Source: Planctomycetales bacterium (GTDB taxonomy: Bacteria; Planctomycetota; Planctomycetia; Pirellulales; Thermoguttaceae). From it: a stretch of 11,630 bases of DNA. The notes beneath the pieces were generated by a model. That model was not told the origin of the DNA and searched no databases. It saw only the letters and a program-made list of their open reading frames with translations. Both the position numbers and the translations under genes were made by a program. The stretch covers positions 1 to 11,630 of the forward strand of contig SKJM01000151.1 in the NCBI GenBank assembly GCA_007122045.1, written 5' to 3'. Positions 1-6,515 of the stretch are shown here, piece after piece (positions within the stretch are counted from its first letter, which is position 1; every line of letters begins with the position of its first letter).

Positions 1-963
1 ACCGGGGGAGCCGGTTTCATCGGGAGTCACCTGGTCGAGGCGCTGCTTCGACGCGGCCGTTCGGTTGCGGTCATCGACGACGAATCGACCGGCTCGTTCG
101 ACAACCTCGCGGCGGTGAAGGACCATCGGCACTTTCGTTACCACCGCGGGTCGGTGGCCGATCGGGACTTGGTCAGCCGGTCGGTGGCCGAGGCCGACGA
201 GGTGTACCATCTGGCCGCCGCGGTCGGCGTGGCCTTGATAGCGAAAAGCGCCATTCGCACCATCGAAACGAACATCGACCCGACCGTGCGCCTCTTGGCC
301 GAGTTGGGGCGGGTGCACGCGGCGGGCCGCCGGGTGAAGCTCTTCCTGGCAAGCACCAGCGAAGTGTACGGGAAGAGCCCCAAGCCGGTTTGGACCGAGG
401 ACGACGACCTGGTGCTCGGCGCTACGGTCCGGCCGCGGTGGTCGTACGGCGCGTCGAAGGCCATCGACGAGTTCCTCGCCTTGGCCTATTGGCAGGAACG
501 GGGCCTTCCGGTGGTCGTGGGCCGGCTGTTCAACGTGGTCGGCCCCCGGCAAACCGGCGCGTACGGCATGGTGCTTCCGCGGTTCATCGACGCCGCGCTG
601 GCCGGCCGCCCCCTGGTGGTACACGACGATGGGCAGCAGCAGCGGAGTTTCGCCCCCGTGGCGGAGGTGGTCGAAGCGATCCTCCGGTTGATGGGGTGCG
701 ATGCTGCGGTCGGGGGGGTATTCAATATCGGCAGCGACCGGCCGGTGACCATTCTCGACCTGGCCCGGCGCGTTATCCGGCAGGTGGACCCCCGGCTGGG
801 CGTCGAGTTTCAGAGCTACGCGAAAGCGTACGGACGCCAGTTTGAAGACTGCCGCCATCGGGTGCCGGACCTTACTCGTTTGAGGGAGGCGATCGGTTTT
901 TCTCCCGGTGGCGATTTGGATGCCATGATTGAGGAGGTCATCGCGTGGCGGCGCGGCGGGTAG
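1..963 (+). CDS. NAD-dependent nucleotide-sugar epimerase/dehydratase, 5' end cut by window
   Basis: Extended short-chain dehydrogenase/reductase acting on a nucleotide sugar in the cytoplasm. The frame is open from base 1 and begins inside the Rossmann motif TGGAGFIGSH (codons 1-10), so only about seven N-terminal codons are missing; the GTG at 115 is not the start. Family hallmarks follow: HLAAAVGV, STSEVYG (codons 119-125) and the catalytic YGASK (149-153, Tyr and Lys of YxxxK), then RLFNVVGPRQ and the substrate-domain stretch RSFAPV. The 320 visible residues match a full-length family member. The next gene makes a UDP-uronic acid, so UDP-glucuronate decarboxylase, UDP-glucuronate 4-epimerase or a UDP-HexNAc 4-epimerase are the leading options; the sequence alone does not decide. 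The gene stops at 961-963. The family is certain, the substrate is not. Confidence 0.93.
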   Translation, partial: TGGAGFIGSHLVEALLRRGRSVAVIDDESTGSFDNLAAVKDHRHFRYHRGSVADRDLVSRSVAEADEVYHLAAAVGVALIAKSAIRTIETNIDPTVRLLAELGRVHAAGRRVKLFLASTSEVYGKSPKPVWTEDDDLVLGATVRPRWSYGASKAIDEFLALAYWQERGLPVVVGRLFNVVGPRQTGAYGMVLPRFIDAALAGRPLVVHDDGQQQRSFAPVAEVVEAILRLMGCDAAVGGVFNIGSDRPVTILDLARRVIRQVDPRLGVEFQSYAKAYGRQFEDCRHRVPDLTRLREAIGFSPGGDLDAMIEEVIAWRRGG

Positions 964-1031
964 GCCGCACTGGCAGCAGCCTCGCCGGGCCAATCGGCGT
1001 AGCCGTTTGGTGGCTCTTCCGTTTGGTACTA

Positions 1032-1060
1032 TTGCCCGGATGGGCAAGCCGAGTTATAAT
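1032..1060 (+). promoter_or_regulatory. Sigma-70-like promoter upstream of the UDP-sugar dehydrogenase
   Basis: A perfect -10 hexamer TATAAT (1055-1060) is preceded by TTGCCC (1032-1037, 4 of 6 to TTGACA) with an ideal 17-base spacer. Transcription would start near 1067, 14 bases before the mini-ORF at 1081 and about 67 before the dehydrogenase ATG. It gives the dehydrogenase its own promoter although it lies only 170 bases after the epimerase on the same strand. Assigned by eye. Confidence 0.6.
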
Positions 1061-1080
1061 CGTCAGAATCTGTACGACTG

Positions 1081-1137
1081 ATGGCCCGCTACCTGATCGA
1101 CACGAACGTGCTTTGCAGGAGAGACAACCGTCCATGA
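1081..1137 (+). pseudogene. N-terminal stub of a VapC/PIN-domain toxin
   Basis: An ATG-started frame of 18 codons reads MARYLIDTNVLCRRDNRP and ends in TGA at 1135-1137. The segment YLIDTNVL is the classic first beta strand of PIN-domain (VapC) toxins and carries the first catalytic aspartate. Nothing after LCRR resembles a PIN domain, and the other three acidic residues are absent, so it cannot be an active nuclease. The TGA overlaps the dehydrogenase ATG (ATGA, 1134-1137), so the stub now sits as a leader ORF between the promoter and that gene and could couple translation. I read it as a relic left when the toxin gene was replaced. Chance resemblance is possible because the match is only about eight to twelve residues. 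Confidence 0.5.
1117..1123 (+). promoter_or_regulatory. Ribosome binding site deciding the dehydrogenase start
   Basis: AGGAGAG lies 10 bases before the ATG at 1134. It supports that ATG over the upstream in-frame GTG at 945, which would overlap the end of the epimerase gene and add 63 residues without family similarity. Confidence 0.65.
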
Positions 1138-2477
1138 CCATCACGACAAACCGCGAAACCACCACGGCGCTCGGCGAGAAGATCGACCGGAAGACGGCGC
1201 GGGTGGGCGTCATCGGCTTAGGCTACGTGGGGCTGCCCCTGGTGAGGGCGTTCGAGGCGGCGGGCTTCGGAACGCTCGGCTTCGACGTCGATCCGGCCAA
1301 GGTCGAGCGGCTGCGGGCGGGCGAGAGCTACATTGAACATATCTCCGGCGAGTGGATCGCCCGCTGCGTGGCCCGGGGAACGTTCGAGCCCACGGCCGAC
1401 ATGGGCCGGCTCGGCGAGGCCGACGCGCTGCTGATCTGTGTACCCACCCCGCTTTCCGACAGCCGCGACCCCGACCTCACCTACGTCGAGCAGACGACCG
1501 AGCGGATCGCCCAGGCGCTCCGCCCGGGCCAACTGGTCGTCCTCGAGAGTACGACGTACCCGGGCACCACGCGCGACGTCATGCTGCCCATCCTTGCCGC
1601 GACGGGCCTGGCCGTGGGGGAAGATTTCTTCCTGGCCTATTCGCCGGAGCGGGAGGACCCGGGCAATCCCGAATACTCGGCCGAGAAAATCCCGAAGGTG
1701 GTCGGCGGCATCGAGCCGGCCAGCTCCGAACTGGCGGCGGCGTTGTATCGGCATGCCGTCGTGCACGTGGTCCCGGTAAGCTGCTGCGAGGTGGCCGAGG
1801 CCTCGAAAATCCTCGAAAACACCTACCGCTCGGTGAACATCGCCATGGTCAACGAGTTGAAGATGCTGTTCGACCGGCTCGGCATCGACGTGTGGGAGGT
1901 GATCGAGGCAGCCAAGACCAAGCCGTTCGGGTTCCAGGCGTTTTATCCGGGCCCCGGGCTGGGCGGCCACTGCATTCCCATCGACCCGTTCTACCTCAGT
2001 TGGGTCGCCCGAAAGCACGGCATGCCCACCCGCTTCATCGAACTGGCCGGCGAAATCAACACGAGCATGCCCCGCTACGTCATCGGCCGGCTCATGGAGG
2101 CGCTCAACGAGCGGGGCAAGCCGTTGAAGGGCAGCGCCGTCTGCATTCTGGGCGTGGCGTACAAGCGCGACGTCGACGATACCCGCGAAAGCCCCTCCTT
2201 CGAACTCATCGACCGCCTGCTGGCGGCCGGCGCCCGGGTGACGTACAACGACCCGCACGTGCCGCGCCTGCCGCCGAAGCGGCATTACGACTTCTCCGGC
2301 TGGGCCAGCAGGGACCTGACCCCGGAGTTTCTTGCCGCCCAGGACGCCGTCGTCATCGCCACCGATCATTCGGCCTACGACTACGACAGTATCGTGCGCC
2401 ACGCCCCCCTGGTGCTCGATACCCGCAACGCGACGAAGCGCGTCGTCGAAGGGCGCGAGAAGATATGGAAGGCGTAG
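1134..2477 (+). CDS. UDP-sugar 6-dehydrogenase (WbpA/TviB-type, probably UDP-GlcNAc)
   Basis: A 447-residue NAD-dependent dehydrogenase that oxidises C6 of a UDP-sugar to the uronic acid in two steps, feeding surface polysaccharide or glycan synthesis. The NAD-binding Rossmann motif GLGYVG is at residues 28-33. VPTPL (103-107) and the STTYPGTT stretch (139-146) follow. The central helix has SKILENTYRSVNIA (224-237), with the conserved Lys225 and Asn229. The active-site loop GPGLGGHCIPIDP has the catalytic Cys280 and Asp284. The C-terminal UDP-binding domain holds GVAYKRDVDDTRESPS (340-355). The combination ENTYRSVNIAMVNEL, KTKPFGFQAFYPGPG and DPFYLSW is typical of the UDP-N-acetylglucosamine/-mannosamine dehydrogenase branch rather than plain UDP-glucose dehydrogenase. 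The preceding epimerase suggests a shared pathway. The start is chosen from the Shine-Dalgarno at 1117-1123. Confidence 0.93.
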   Translation: MTITTNRETTTALGEKIDRKTARVGVIGLGYVGLPLVRAFEAAGFGTLGFDVDPAKVERLRAGESYIEHISGEWIARCVARGTFEPTADMGRLGEADALLICVPTPLSDSRDPDLTYVEQTTERIAQALRPGQLVVLESTTYPGTTRDVMLPILAATGLAVGEDFFLAYSPEREDPGNPEYSAEKIPKVVGGIEPASSELAAALYRHAVVHVVPVSCCEVAEASKILENTYRSVNIAMVNELKMLFDRLGIDVWEVIEAAKTKPFGFQAFYPGPGLGGHCIPIDPFYLSWVARKHGMPTRFIELAGEINTSMPRYVIGRLMEALNERGKPLKGSAVCILGVAYKRDVDDTRESPSFELIDRLLAAGARVTYNDPHVPRLPPKRHYDFSGWASRDLTPEFLAAQDAVVIATDHSAYDYDSIVRHAPLVLDTRNATKRVVEGREKIWKA

Positions 2478-2491
2478 GGGGCGGCACGCCG

Positions 2492-2548
2492 CACGCTGGA
2501 GCGTGGACCTCAACGGTGGCCGAAAGCGTGGAACGTCACGCTTCCACG
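2492..2548. repeat. Palindromic repeat pair between convergent genes
   Basis: The 84-base gap between two convergent stops holds two related palindromes built on CACGCT/AGCGTGG. The first is CACGCT-GG-AGCGTG (2492-2505). The second offers two mutually exclusive hairpins: AAGCGTG/CACGCTT (2524-2530 with 2537-2543) and CGTGGAA/TTCCACG (2527-2533 with 2542-2548). No T-tract follows on either strand, so it is not a canonical intrinsic terminator, but the hairpins could help end transcription from both sides or protect 3' ends. The CACGCTGGAGCGTGG core resembles dispersed intergenic palindromes that I recall from planctomycete and cyanobacterial genomes; that is memory, not a search. Confidence 0.5.
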
Positions 2549-2561
2549 TGCCAATCCAGGT

Positions 2562-5500
2562 TCACCAATCGGGTTCGTCCGCGGCTGCCGGCCGGTGCCA
2601 AAAAAGCCGCCAGTACGCCTCGTCGATAGTGTACACGTCGCAAGGATCGCGGGCGGGGTCGAACGCCGCGGGCAGCACGCCGTAACGCTGCATCTCGCGA
2701 AGGTAGTGCTCGTTGGGCACGAAGCCGGGCATGTCGAACCGCTTGATCTCGTCGAGCTTCTCAGACGCCGCAACAACGTGGGCGAGGATGGCGCGGTAGT
2801 CGGGGTCGGACGTGTCGTGGAAGACCACCGGATGGCGCACCGGCCGCGGAGGACGGCTCCGGTCCTCAGTCACCGGCCGCAGGTCGTCGGGCGAAGGCGG
2901 CGGGGCCTCGGCGTCGCCGCCGGCGTCGCGGGCAAGCGGCGCGCGTAGCACGAGCGACTGCTCCGGGCGGCATAGATTGTAGATCCGATGCCGCGAGTAA
3001 CGGCTCAACGGGCGCTGCCACGAGAGCAAATCGCCCCACGGGTCGATGCGCGTTCGGGCCGTCACGTGGTGGGGGAACCGGTCGGCCGAGTGGCACGCCC
3101 CGCACCGCCGCTGGACGGCCTCGGCGGCCGGACGCGTGGAGGGCCAGCCGTCGGCCATCACTCGGGTCGGCTCGTTGTTGCGCCACATGCCGCCCACCTG
3201 GCCCGACCCGAGCGCCGCGTACGTGCCCGGGTACGCCGCGCCGGAGTCGATCCACAGGCGGATCGTCTTCTTCTCGCGGGGCGAAAGCTGCACGCCGTGA
3301 TGATCCGGCTCGAGCACGTCCATCAGGCGCGACGCCGAACTGTAGGCTGCATAGGGCGGGTCGTTGCCGTGCGGCCGGCCGCTGAGGTGCCCCGGCGGGC
3401 CGGAGGTGTCCTTCACCTGCCAGTGCAGGAACAGCTCGTAATAGCCGAGCGAGTACACCGGCCCCCGGTCGCCGCTGAGCACGACGCCCCCTTCGCGCCG
3501 TTCGGGCCGATGGCACTCGACGCAGTGCCGGTCGAGGATCGGTTGCACGTCGCGCGGGAAATCCATGACCGGCGGAACCTCGGCGATGGGCTCGATGCGG
3601 CTCGCTTCGCGCACGAAGGCCGCAGGCATGGCCGTGGCGAAGGTCGGCGTTCGCAGCCGCGGCTCGTGGCAACCGACGCATGAAAGGGTTTCGCCCGGCT
3701 GGAGGGTGACGAAGCTTCGCATCTGCTTGACCGACCGGCCCGAGGCGTCGAGCGCCGCGAAGTAGATGCTCCGCATGGCCGGCACCTCGAAGTGGGCCGA
3801 GCCGTCGGGCTCGACGGGCACGGTGCCGAGAATTCGCTTGAGCGTCGACGTGACGCCATGCCCGATCGGCTGCGAACCGCCCCCGTGGAAGTTGACCGGC
3901 TTGGGCAGGTCCTCGAGCACCAGCAGCCGCTCGATGGCCCCCGGTGCCACGCCTTCCATGTTTCGCCCGGTGTACACGTCGGCCAGCAGCAGGGTCGCCT
4001 TGTCCTTCCGCACGTCGGACCGCCGCGGCAGCACCGCCTCGCGCGGCCGGGGACGCAGCGCGCGGGGTTCATGCACCATCTGCTCGCCGGTGTAGATCAC
4101 TTCGCCGCCGCCTTCCCGGTCCATCAGCAGGAGTTGGTTGCCGCGGGCGACGAGGAACCGGTCGGCCGACAGGGGGTAGGGGTCGCGGAAGTCGGCCGAA
4201 CGGGTGATGTTCCGCAATGCCCGGCGGTCGTCCGGCCCCTGCTTCGCGGTGAGCAGGGCCAGGTGGCCGGTGGCCTCGTTGCGGCCGTGGCCGGGCGAGT
4301 TGATCAGCACCAATTCCTCGCCGCCGGGAATGGGCCGGGCGCCGATGAACACGCCGCCGGCGTGCATGTTGCCGAAGTACACCGTCTGCCCGCTCCCGTC
4401 GGGGAACACGGTCCACAAGTGATGGAAGCTCACGGGGTCGCGATTGACGTATTCCCAGCGGGTGTACAGCACGCGGCCGTCGGGCAGGACGGCCGGCGTA
4501 TTCTCGGTAAAGGCGCCGGAAGACAGCATCTGAATATCGTCGCCGTCCGGGCCGCAGCGGAAGAGCACCGCCGTTTGGGTGAAGAAGCAGCCGATCCAGC
4601 GATTGCAGCGGCTGGAGCAGAACACAATGTCGCCGTCGGGCAGGTACGCCGGCTCGATGTCGTCGAACGGGCCGGAGGTGAGCTGCCGCAGCCCGCTCCC
4701 GTCGACGCCGACCTCGTACAGGTGGTAGTGGCGGCTGCCGGCCTTGCGGTAGGAGAACAATATCTTCCGGCCGTCGTAATGGACCACCGGATCGCGGACG
4801 GCGCCGCCGGGGTCGTCCACCAGCGGCGTCAGGTCGCCGTTGCGCACGTTGAGCTTCAGCAGGCGGCCGCCGTCGGCGCCGTGAATCCACATGTCCGGAT
4901 CGACAGAGGCATAGCCGAAGTTGGCGTAGTAGTGGCCGCCGGGGTCGCGACCCGGGCCGCGCTCGGCGAAGACGATCGCCTCGCAGCCGTCGAACTCCAG
5001 CCCGGCCAGCAACCGGGCGCGGCGGTCGGCCTCTTCCTTGCGCTGAGCGGCTGCCAGCCGCTGGAGCACCTCGGCCCGGGCGGCGTAGCGGGCGGCGATC
5101 TCCTCATCGCTGAGCGCGCGGCGCCAGAGGACCACCTCGTCGATATACCCGCGAAATCGGGAGCCCGCCGAGGGCGCGCCCGCCGAATCGCCGATTCCCA
5201 GCCCCTCGTCGGCCGCGTCATGAAGTGTACCGTCGTAGCGGGCCGAGCCGGCCAGGCGGCCGTCGAGGTACACGGCCAGCGTGCTTTCCGCCGGCCGTTC
5301 GGCATTCGGGCGGGCGACCGCGGCCAGGTGGTGCCAGCGACCGGTGTGGAGGCGGCCCCCTTCCGCAAAAAGGTACTCGCCGTTGCTCTGGTTGTGGTAC
5401 AGGCTGGCCCGGCCCTCATGAATCGCCACGTGGTAGGCGTACCGCGGCGCGCCGCCCCACCGGAGCACCAGCCGGCCCCAGGTGGCCAATTGCACCGGAT

Positions 5501-5870
5501 GGACCCACAACTCGATGGTGTACTCGGGCCCCAACCGCACCGCATCCGAGACCGGTGCGGTCAGCCACTGGGCATCGCCCTCGGCGACGCCCAGCGCCAC
5601 GGCCTGCCCGCTCGTGCCGGGCAACTGTTCGGCCGTGACGAACCGCGCGGTCGCCGGTTCGCCTTGCGGCCCGCGGGGGGTCAGTTCAATCGCATCGCCC
5701 GCCCGGGCCTTCAGCGTCGCGTCGAAGGTCCACCGTGCCGCCAGGCCGTCCTCCGGCGCCGCCCTTGCGGGCCCAGCCCACGGCGTTGCGACGGCAAGGA
5801 TCGCAAGGAGTATTGTACCCGGCGCCGTTCGGCTCCGTGAACGGCATTTGGGAGTCAAGGTATCCGGCAT
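2562..5870 (-). CDS. Secreted LamG / hydrazine-synthase-alpha-like propeller / multihaem cytochrome c protein
   Basis: A 1102-residue exported protein of a kind common in planctomycetes. Residues 1-38 form a signal peptide: a basic N-terminus, the hydrophobic core TILLAILAVATPWAG and a likely cut after ARA. Residues about 41-265 are a LamG/concanavalin-like domain (AARWTFD, YTIELWVHP, WHHLAAVA, YLDGRLAG, GYIDEVVLWRRALSDEEI). A short charged helix follows, then a TolB/HzsA-like beta-propeller from about 290 to 600 with blade motifs such as GSGLRQLTSGPFDDIEPAYL and LPDGRVLYTRWEY. Three c-type haem sites follow: CVGCH (731-735), CVECH (783-787, preceded by DVQPILDRH) and CGACH (923-927). In anammox hydrazine synthase alpha the corresponding parts bind haem, but nothing here implies anammox; such paralogues have no assigned reaction. 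The LamG part suggests binding of a sugar polymer, which is inference. It appears to be a single-gene transcript. Confidence 0.85.
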   Translation of the reverse strand: MPDTLTPKCRSRSRTAPGTILLAILAVATPWAGPARAAPEDGLAARWTFDATLKARAGDAIELTPRGPQGEPATARFVTAEQLPGTSGQAVALGVAEGDAQWLTAPVSDAVRLGPEYTIELWVHPVQLATWGRLVLRWGGAPRYAYHVAIHEGRASLYHNQSNGEYLFAEGGRLHTGRWHHLAAVARPNAERPAESTLAVYLDGRLAGSARYDGTLHDAADEGLGIGDSAGAPSAGSRFRGYIDEVVLWRRALSDEEIAARYAARAEVLQRLAAAQRKEEADRRARLLAGLEFDGCEAIVFAERGPGRDPGGHYYANFGYASVDPDMWIHGADGGRLLKLNVRNGDLTPLVDDPGGAVRDPVVHYDGRKILFSYRKAGSRHYHLYEVGVDGSGLRQLTSGPFDDIEPAYLPDGDIVFCSSRCNRWIGCFFTQTAVLFRCGPDGDDIQMLSSGAFTENTPAVLPDGRVLYTRWEYVNRDPVSFHHLWTVFPDGSGQTVYFGNMHAGGVFIGARPIPGGEELVLINSPGHGRNEATGHLALLTAKQGPDDRRALRNITRSADFRDPYPLSADRFLVARGNQLLLMDREGGGEVIYTGEQMVHEPRALRPRPREAVLPRRSDVRKDKATLLLADVYTGRNMEGVAPGAIERLLVLEDLPKPVNFHGGGSQPIGHGVTSTLKRILGTVPVEPDGSAHFEVPAMRSIYFAALDASGRSVKQMRSFVTLQPGETLSCVGCHEPRLRTPTFATAMPAAFVREASRIEPIAEVPPVMDFPRDVQPILDRHCVECHRPERREGGVVLSGDRGPVYSLGYYELFLHWQVKDTSGPPGHLSGRPHGNDPPYAAYSSASRLMDVLEPDHHGVQLSPREKKTIRLWIDSGAAYPGTYAALGSGQVGGMWRNNEPTRVMADGWPSTRPAAEAVQRRCGACHSADRFPHHVTARTRIDPWGDLLSWQRPLSRYSRHRIYNLCRPEQSLVLRAPLARDAGGDAEAPPPSPDDLRPVTEDRSRPPRPVRHPVVFHDTSDPDYRAILAHVVAASEKLDEIKRFDMPGFVPNEHYLREMQRYGVLPAAFDPARDPCDVYTIDEAYWRLFWHRPAAADEPDW

Positions 5871-5880
5871 GATTCGATGG

Positions 5881-5887
5881 CTCCCTC
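5881..5887 (-). promoter_or_regulatory. Ribosome binding site of the LamG/HzsA-like gene
   Basis: On the minus strand GAGGGAG lies 10 bases before the ATG (5868-5870), and the wider purine run GAGAGGGAG reaches 5889 on the upstream side. This supports the chosen start, which also begins a proper signal peptide. Confidence 0.6.
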
Positions 5888-5966
5888 TCGAAGAAGTTCC
5901 TCGGGCATCGTTCTCCGTGTCGCAAGCCTTCTCGGGCTGGGTGTCGACGGCACGAACCTATCTGTG

Positions 5967-5972
5967 ATTCTA
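5967..5972 (-). promoter_or_regulatory. Candidate -10 box for the LamG/HzsA-like gene
   Basis: On the minus strand TAGAAT (5 of 6 to TATAAT) sits about 97 bases upstream of the start codon. The hexamer 17 bases further upstream, CTGGCG, is a poor -35 match (3 of 6). A weak visual assignment. Confidence 0.3.
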
Positions 5973-6423
5973 CCCAGATTTCGCGGAAACGCCAGCCAAT
6001 TCCATACGGATTTCGGGACCAACCTTCGGGATTTGAACAACTCATCGACCGCGTGCGGAAATACTTCGTCGACATACGCAAGCCTCCCACACCCCTGCTC
6101 GCAACGTTGCTCTTCACGGACTTTGGACCAGGGCGTTGCTCCCTTTCACCGTCGGCATCTGCGCGTCCATGCCCGTCATTCTCTCACACCAGTTGCCGGT
6201 CATGCATCCCATTGACTCACGAGCCTGCTTCCAGTACTGTTGAAAGTCGAGTCCGCATCGGTCGATGTGACCGACGCGCGCAAGTACGAGGCGTTCGGAC
6301 GAGTCGGCGGGGGCGACCGACGCACCTTGGCAACTCGGATTCCCAATCTTAAGCTCGCGTGCCCGGCGTGTCTGCCCGGCTCCTCCAGGAAAAGTGCGTT
6401 TAGCCACGCAAACACACAGGCCC

Positions 6424-6452
6424 TTTTCCTAAGGCGTTGCGGCTGCTATACT
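6424..6452 (+). promoter_or_regulatory. Candidate promoter of the methyltransferase/nuclease operon
   Basis: The -10 hexamer is TATACT (6447-6452). Upstream, a T-rich stretch offers TTTTCC (6424-6429, 17-base spacer) or TTTCCT (16-base spacer), both weak -35 matches. Transcription would start near 6459, leaving a leader of about 57 bases. The -10 is good and the -35 uncertain. Confidence 0.4.
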
Positions 6453-6515
6453 TGGGCGAGAATGGTAGGACGGCTGTAAATTAGGGATGATGGGCAAGCT
6501 GAAACGGGTGGCTCC

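Larger units (their letters stand above)
5871..6515. other. 645-base divergent intergenic region without a convincing gene
   Basis: The stretch separates the divergent cytochrome and methyltransferase genes and contains a candidate promoter for each. Short open frames exist on both strands (for example minus 6114-6407 and 6200-6415, plus 6240-6479), but none has a recognisable domain, a clear Shine-Dalgarno or the third-position GC bias of the real genes. A 10-base perfect palindrome, GCAACGTTGC, lies at 6101-6110. No tRNA, repeat array or AraC N-terminal piece was found. It could hold decayed gene sequence or the left boundary of the downstream module. Confidence 0.5.

Noticed and set aside
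115..963. Epimerase gene starting at GTG 115
   Set aside because: The frame is open to base 1 and encodes the obligatory Rossmann GxxGxxG motif upstream of this codon.
1040..1081. 13-codon frame ending in TGATG at the VapC stub, a possible VapB antitoxin tail
   Set aside because: The TGATG overlap is typical of vapBC, but the 13 residues do not resemble an antitoxin C-terminus and the promoter lies inside them.
1218..2513. 431-codon minus-strand frame antisense to the dehydrogenase
   Set aside because: Composition is typical of an antisense shadow and the sense frame is an unmistakable dehydrogenase.
2524..2548. Intrinsic terminator for the dehydrogenase gene
   Set aside because: The stem is good but no T-tract follows on either strand, so it was listed as a palindromic repeat instead.
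3792..5840. 682-codon plus-strand open frame antisense to the cytochrome gene
   Set aside because: It has low-complexity composition rich in G, A, R and V with no domains, explained by strong third-position GC bias of the opposite-strand gene, whose signal peptide, LamG domain and haem motifs are clear.
6015..6045. tRNA T-arm-like sequence on the minus strand (GTTCAAATCC)
   Set aside because: The bases around the loop do not form a five-pair stem and no acceptor, D or anticodon arm can be placed.
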